Assembly (NCBI GenBank): GCA_034664165.1
Contig: JAXDIE010000124.1
Span: 1 to 6,126 of the forward strand
Reading direction: 5' to 3'
Length of the DNA: 6,126 nucleotides
DNA from: JACCVG01 sp034664165
GTDB taxonomy: Bacteria > Actinomycetota > Thermoleophilia > Solirubrobacterales > Thermoleophilaceae
Below the pieces are notes generated by a model. The model did not search any database. It saw nothing but the letters and a program-made list of their open reading frames with translations, and was not told the origin of the DNA. Positions 4,112 through 6,126 of this stretch are shown piece by piece. Positions within the stretch are counted from its first letter, which is position 1. Every line of letters begins with the position of its first letter. A program made the position numbers and the translations under genes.

Positions 4112-6091
4112 GTAGGCCATCGCGACCGCTTCGGTCGACATGGCGTCCTGCTTCTCGAGCTGCGCGGGCTTGCCGTCGGCGCCCTTCTTGGCGTCGCCCT
4201 TGGCGGCCTTCGAGTCGGGGAACAGGTTGTACGCCGTGCTCAACACCTGGTCCATCGTCTGCGGCGAGATCGCGTAGATCACTTCGCCGGCCGTGCCCAG
4301 GCGGGTGGCCTTGCGCTTGGGCTGGTCGATGATCGAGTCGCAGATCATCTCCCCGGCCTCGTCGGGCGAGAGCGTGGGGAAGGCGTCGTACATGCTGGTC
4401 GGGGCGATCATCGGGGTTCGCACGAGCGGCATGTAGATGGTGGTGAAGTGGACGTTGTCGCCGATCACCTCGGGTGCCGCACAGCGTGAGAAGGCGTCGA
4501 GCGCGGACTTGGAGGCCACGTACGCCGAGAACCGCGGAGTGTTGGTCTGCACCCCGATCGAGGACACGTTGATGATGTGGCCCGACTTACGCGACCGCAT
4601 GCCGGGCATGAAGGCCATGATCAGCTTGAGCGCGCCGAAGTAGTTCAGCTGCTTGGTCCGCTCGAAGTCGTGGAAGCGGTCGTAGGAGCGCTCGATCGAG
4701 CGCCGGATCGAGCGGCCGGCGTTGTTCACCAGGATGTCGACGCCCCCGTGCTGCTCCAGGACCTCTTTGGCCATGCGCTCGAGGTCCTCGAGGTCCGACA
4801 GGTCCGCCGGATGCACGTGCGCCACTCCACCCAGCTCCTCGATCTGCTTCGCCACCTCCTCGAGCTTTTCGCGCGTGCGGGAAACCAGAAGCACCTCGCC
4901 GCCGGCCGCGCCCACCTTCAGCGCCGCGTCCAGGCCGATCCCGCTCGACGCGCCGGTGATCAGGACCTTCTTGCCCTTGACCTTGCTCGCGAGGCTTCGG
5001 TCGCGGAACAGGTCCGGGTCGAGGTTGCGCTGCCAGTAGTCCCAGAGCACGCCCGCGTAGGTCTCGAGGGGCGGCACGGCGATGCCGGTGCCCTCGAGCG
5101 CCCGCAACGTGTCGCGCGCGTCGAAGCTGCAGCGGAAGTCGCGCACGTCGAGCGCATCCGGCGGGATGCCGAGGTCCTTAAGCGTCTGGTCGCGGATCTT
5201 CTTGACCGTGGGCACCGCCATGAGCCCCAGGCGCACCGGCTTGGGCACCACGTTGATCATGTTGCTGTCCACGCGCATCGCGAACTGCGGGGCGCCGGCC
5301 GCCTTGGCGAAGGTGTTGATGGCCGAGCCCACCGACATGGGCTCCGGGTTCACCAAGTGGAACGTGTCGCCGGGCAGGTCGTCGTCGGACATGTGGGCGA
5401 TGTGGTCCATCGACTGGGCGATGAAGTCGACGGGGACGATGTTCGTGTGCCCGCCTTCGGGCCCGGCAAGCGGTACCCACGGCGGCAGCGCGGCCTTCAG
5501 CCGCTGGAGCAGCTTGAAGAAGTAGTAGGGCCCGTCGACCTTGTCCATCTCGCCGCTCTTCGAGTGGCCCACGACGATGCCCGGCCTGAATACCAGCAGC
5601 TTGGCCTTGATCTCCTCACGGGCGATCTTCTCGGACTCGTACTTCGTGCGGTGGTAATGGTGGGGCAGCTTCTGGCCCTCGTCGAAAAACTCCTCCTGGA
5701 AGACGCCCTTGTAGAGGCCGGCCACCGCGATCGAGCTGGTGTGGTGGAAGCGGCCTACGTCGTGGGCGTTCGAGAATTCGGCCACATGACGCGTTCCCTC
5801 GACGTTGGCCGTGATCGAATCCTCCTCGCTGGCCTCGACGTCGTAGACGGCGGCGAGGTGGAACAGGTGGTCGATCTTCTGGTCGAAGCCCTCGACCCCG
5901 AGCCCCGGCCTGGAGAGATCGCCGACGACCGGCACGATCCGGTCCCCCGCGCCCAGCGAGTGCGCCAGGGAGTCCAGCCGGCCCCGTGAGCCCTCGCGGA
6001 CGAGGCAGTAGATCGTCCCCTCGCGCTTGAGCAACTCCTCGAGCAGGTGCCGCCCGATGAAGCCCGTGGCGCCGGTGACGAAATAGTTCAA
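4088..6091 (-). CDS. Two-domain fatty acyl-CoA reductase (alcohol-forming type), fused SDR domains
   Basis: 667 residues, matching in size and layout mycobacterial AcrA1 (Rv3391) and Marinobacter FAR, which reduce acyl-CoA through aldehyde to fatty alcohol with NADPH. Residues 1-360 form an extended SDR of the NAD_binding_4 (male-sterility) type, with TGATGFIG (6-13), TSS (118-120) and active-site Y146-HRT-K150. Residues 370-625 form a classical SDR with TGASSGIG (379-386), NNAG (456-459), N483, S510-S511 and Y524-VAS-K528, resembling Acinetobacter Acr1, which makes the aldehyde. Both catalytic sets are complete. A Lys/Ala/Asp linker (about 627-650) leads to the end AYLMRGVHF, a tail I recall from this family. 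The start is TTG; no other usual start codon occurs in frame in the 35 bases upstream, and a purine-rich ribosome site precedes it. Fatty alcohols could feed wax esters or ether lipids. The split of the two steps between domains is known for relatives, not shown here. Confidence 0.92.
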   Translation of the reverse strand: MNYFVTGATGFIGRHLLEELLKREGTIYCLVREGSRGRLDSLAHSLGAGDRIVPVVGDLSRPGLGVEGFDQKIDHLFHLAAVYDVEASEEDSITANVEGTRHVAEFSNAHDVGRFHHTSSIAVAGLYKGVFQEEFFDEGQKLPHHYHRTKYESEKIAREEIKAKLLVFRPGIVVGHSKSGEMDKVDGPYYFFKLLQRLKAALPPWVPLAGPEGGHTNIVPVDFIAQSMDHIAHMSDDDLPGDTFHLVNPEPMSVGSAINTFAKAAGAPQFAMRVDSNMINVVPKPVRLGLMAVPTVKKIRDQTLKDLGIPPDALDVRDFRCSFDARDTLRALEGTGIAVPPLETYAGVLWDYWQRNLDPDLFRDRSLASKVKGKKVLITGASSGIGLDAALKVGAAGGEVLLVSRTREKLEEVAKQIEELGGVAHVHPADLSDLEDLERMAKEVLEQHGGVDILVNNAGRSIRRSIERSYDRFHDFERTKQLNYFGALKLIMAFMPGMRSRKSGHIINVSSIGVQTNTPRFSAYVASKSALDAFSRCAAPEVIGDNVHFTTIYMPLVRTPMIAPTSMYDAFPTLSPDEAGEMICDSIIDQPKRKATRLGTAGEVIYAISPQTMDQVLSTAYNLFPDSKAAKGDAKKGADGKPAQLEKQDAMSTEAVAMAYLMRGVHF
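4123..4137 (+). terminator. Hairpin just past the SCP2 stop (weak terminator candidate)
   Basis: CGACCG pairs perfectly with CGGTCG around a CTT loop, 11 bases after the SCP2 stop codon. It lies inside the last codons of the reductase gene on the other strand. The position fits an end for the plus-strand operon, which has no free intergenic space. Lack of a T-run and its coding location keep confidence low. Confidence 0.25.
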
Positions 6092-6097
6092 AGCTCT

Positions 6098-6103
6098 CTC
6101 CCT
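6098..6103 (-). promoter_or_regulatory. Ribosome binding site deciding the TTG start of the reductase
   Basis: On the minus strand the purine tract GAGAGGGAGAGA contains AGGGAG, six bases before the TTG. This spacing is good, and no other usual in-frame start codon lies in the visible upstream sequence. It therefore supports the rare TTG start. The promoter must lie beyond the window edge. Confidence 0.6.
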
Positions 6104-6126
6104 CTCAGCGAAATCCGGATTTGCGG

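Noticed and set aside
4577..5989. Long plus-strand open frame antisense to the acyl-CoA reductase
   Set aside because: It consists mostly of Arg, Val, Leu, His and Asp runs, typical of the complement of a high-GC gene. The minus strand carries intact SDR motifs, so this is a shadow.

Overview
The window is high-GC DNA, with strong G/C preference at third codon positions and GTG and TTG starts alongside ATG. Several genes lack a Shine-Dalgarno sequence. Together with an SDR-acyltransferase gene pair that I recall as typical of Actinomycetota (the M. tuberculosis Rv0501-Rv0502 arrangement), this points to an actinobacterium. Class Thermoleophilia (Solirubrobacterales-like) is my best guess, but it is an inference.

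Layout. (1) 1-257, plus strand: the 3' end of a gene encoding a coiled-coil protein. (2) 258-495: the gap between two converging genes, almost filled by a repeat structure. Two 51-bp direct repeats, each an imperfect hairpin, sit inside an outer 19-bp inverted repeat (17 of 19 paired). (3) 496-1188, minus strand: a DeoD-like nucleoside phosphorylase with a -10-like box placed as in a leaderless promoter. (4) 1235-4111, plus strand: four tightly packed genes, probably one operon. They encode a phasin-like or histone-H1-like coiled-coil protein with a basic KPAA tail, an SDR-fold protein that seems to have lost its catalytic Tyr and Lys, a lysophospholipid-type acyltransferase that overlaps the SDR gene by ATGA, and an SCP2-fold lipid carrier. 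(5) 4088-6091, minus strand: a two-domain fatty acyl-CoA reductase. Its 3' end overlaps the SCP2 gene tail-to-tail by 24 bp.

Reading it together: regions 4 and 5 form a lipid locus with a granule- or DNA-binding protein, an acyltransferase, a lipid carrier and an enzyme converting acyl-CoA to alcohol. Making or storing a neutral, wax or ether lipid is a plausible common theme, but no wax synthase or PHA synthase lies in the window. The phosphorylase is a nucleoside-salvage gene with no obvious link to it.

The protein-coding genes belong to recognisable families. The least explained item is the nested inverted-repeat element at 283-478. I found no tRNA, rRNA, CRISPR array, transposase, riboswitch or origin.
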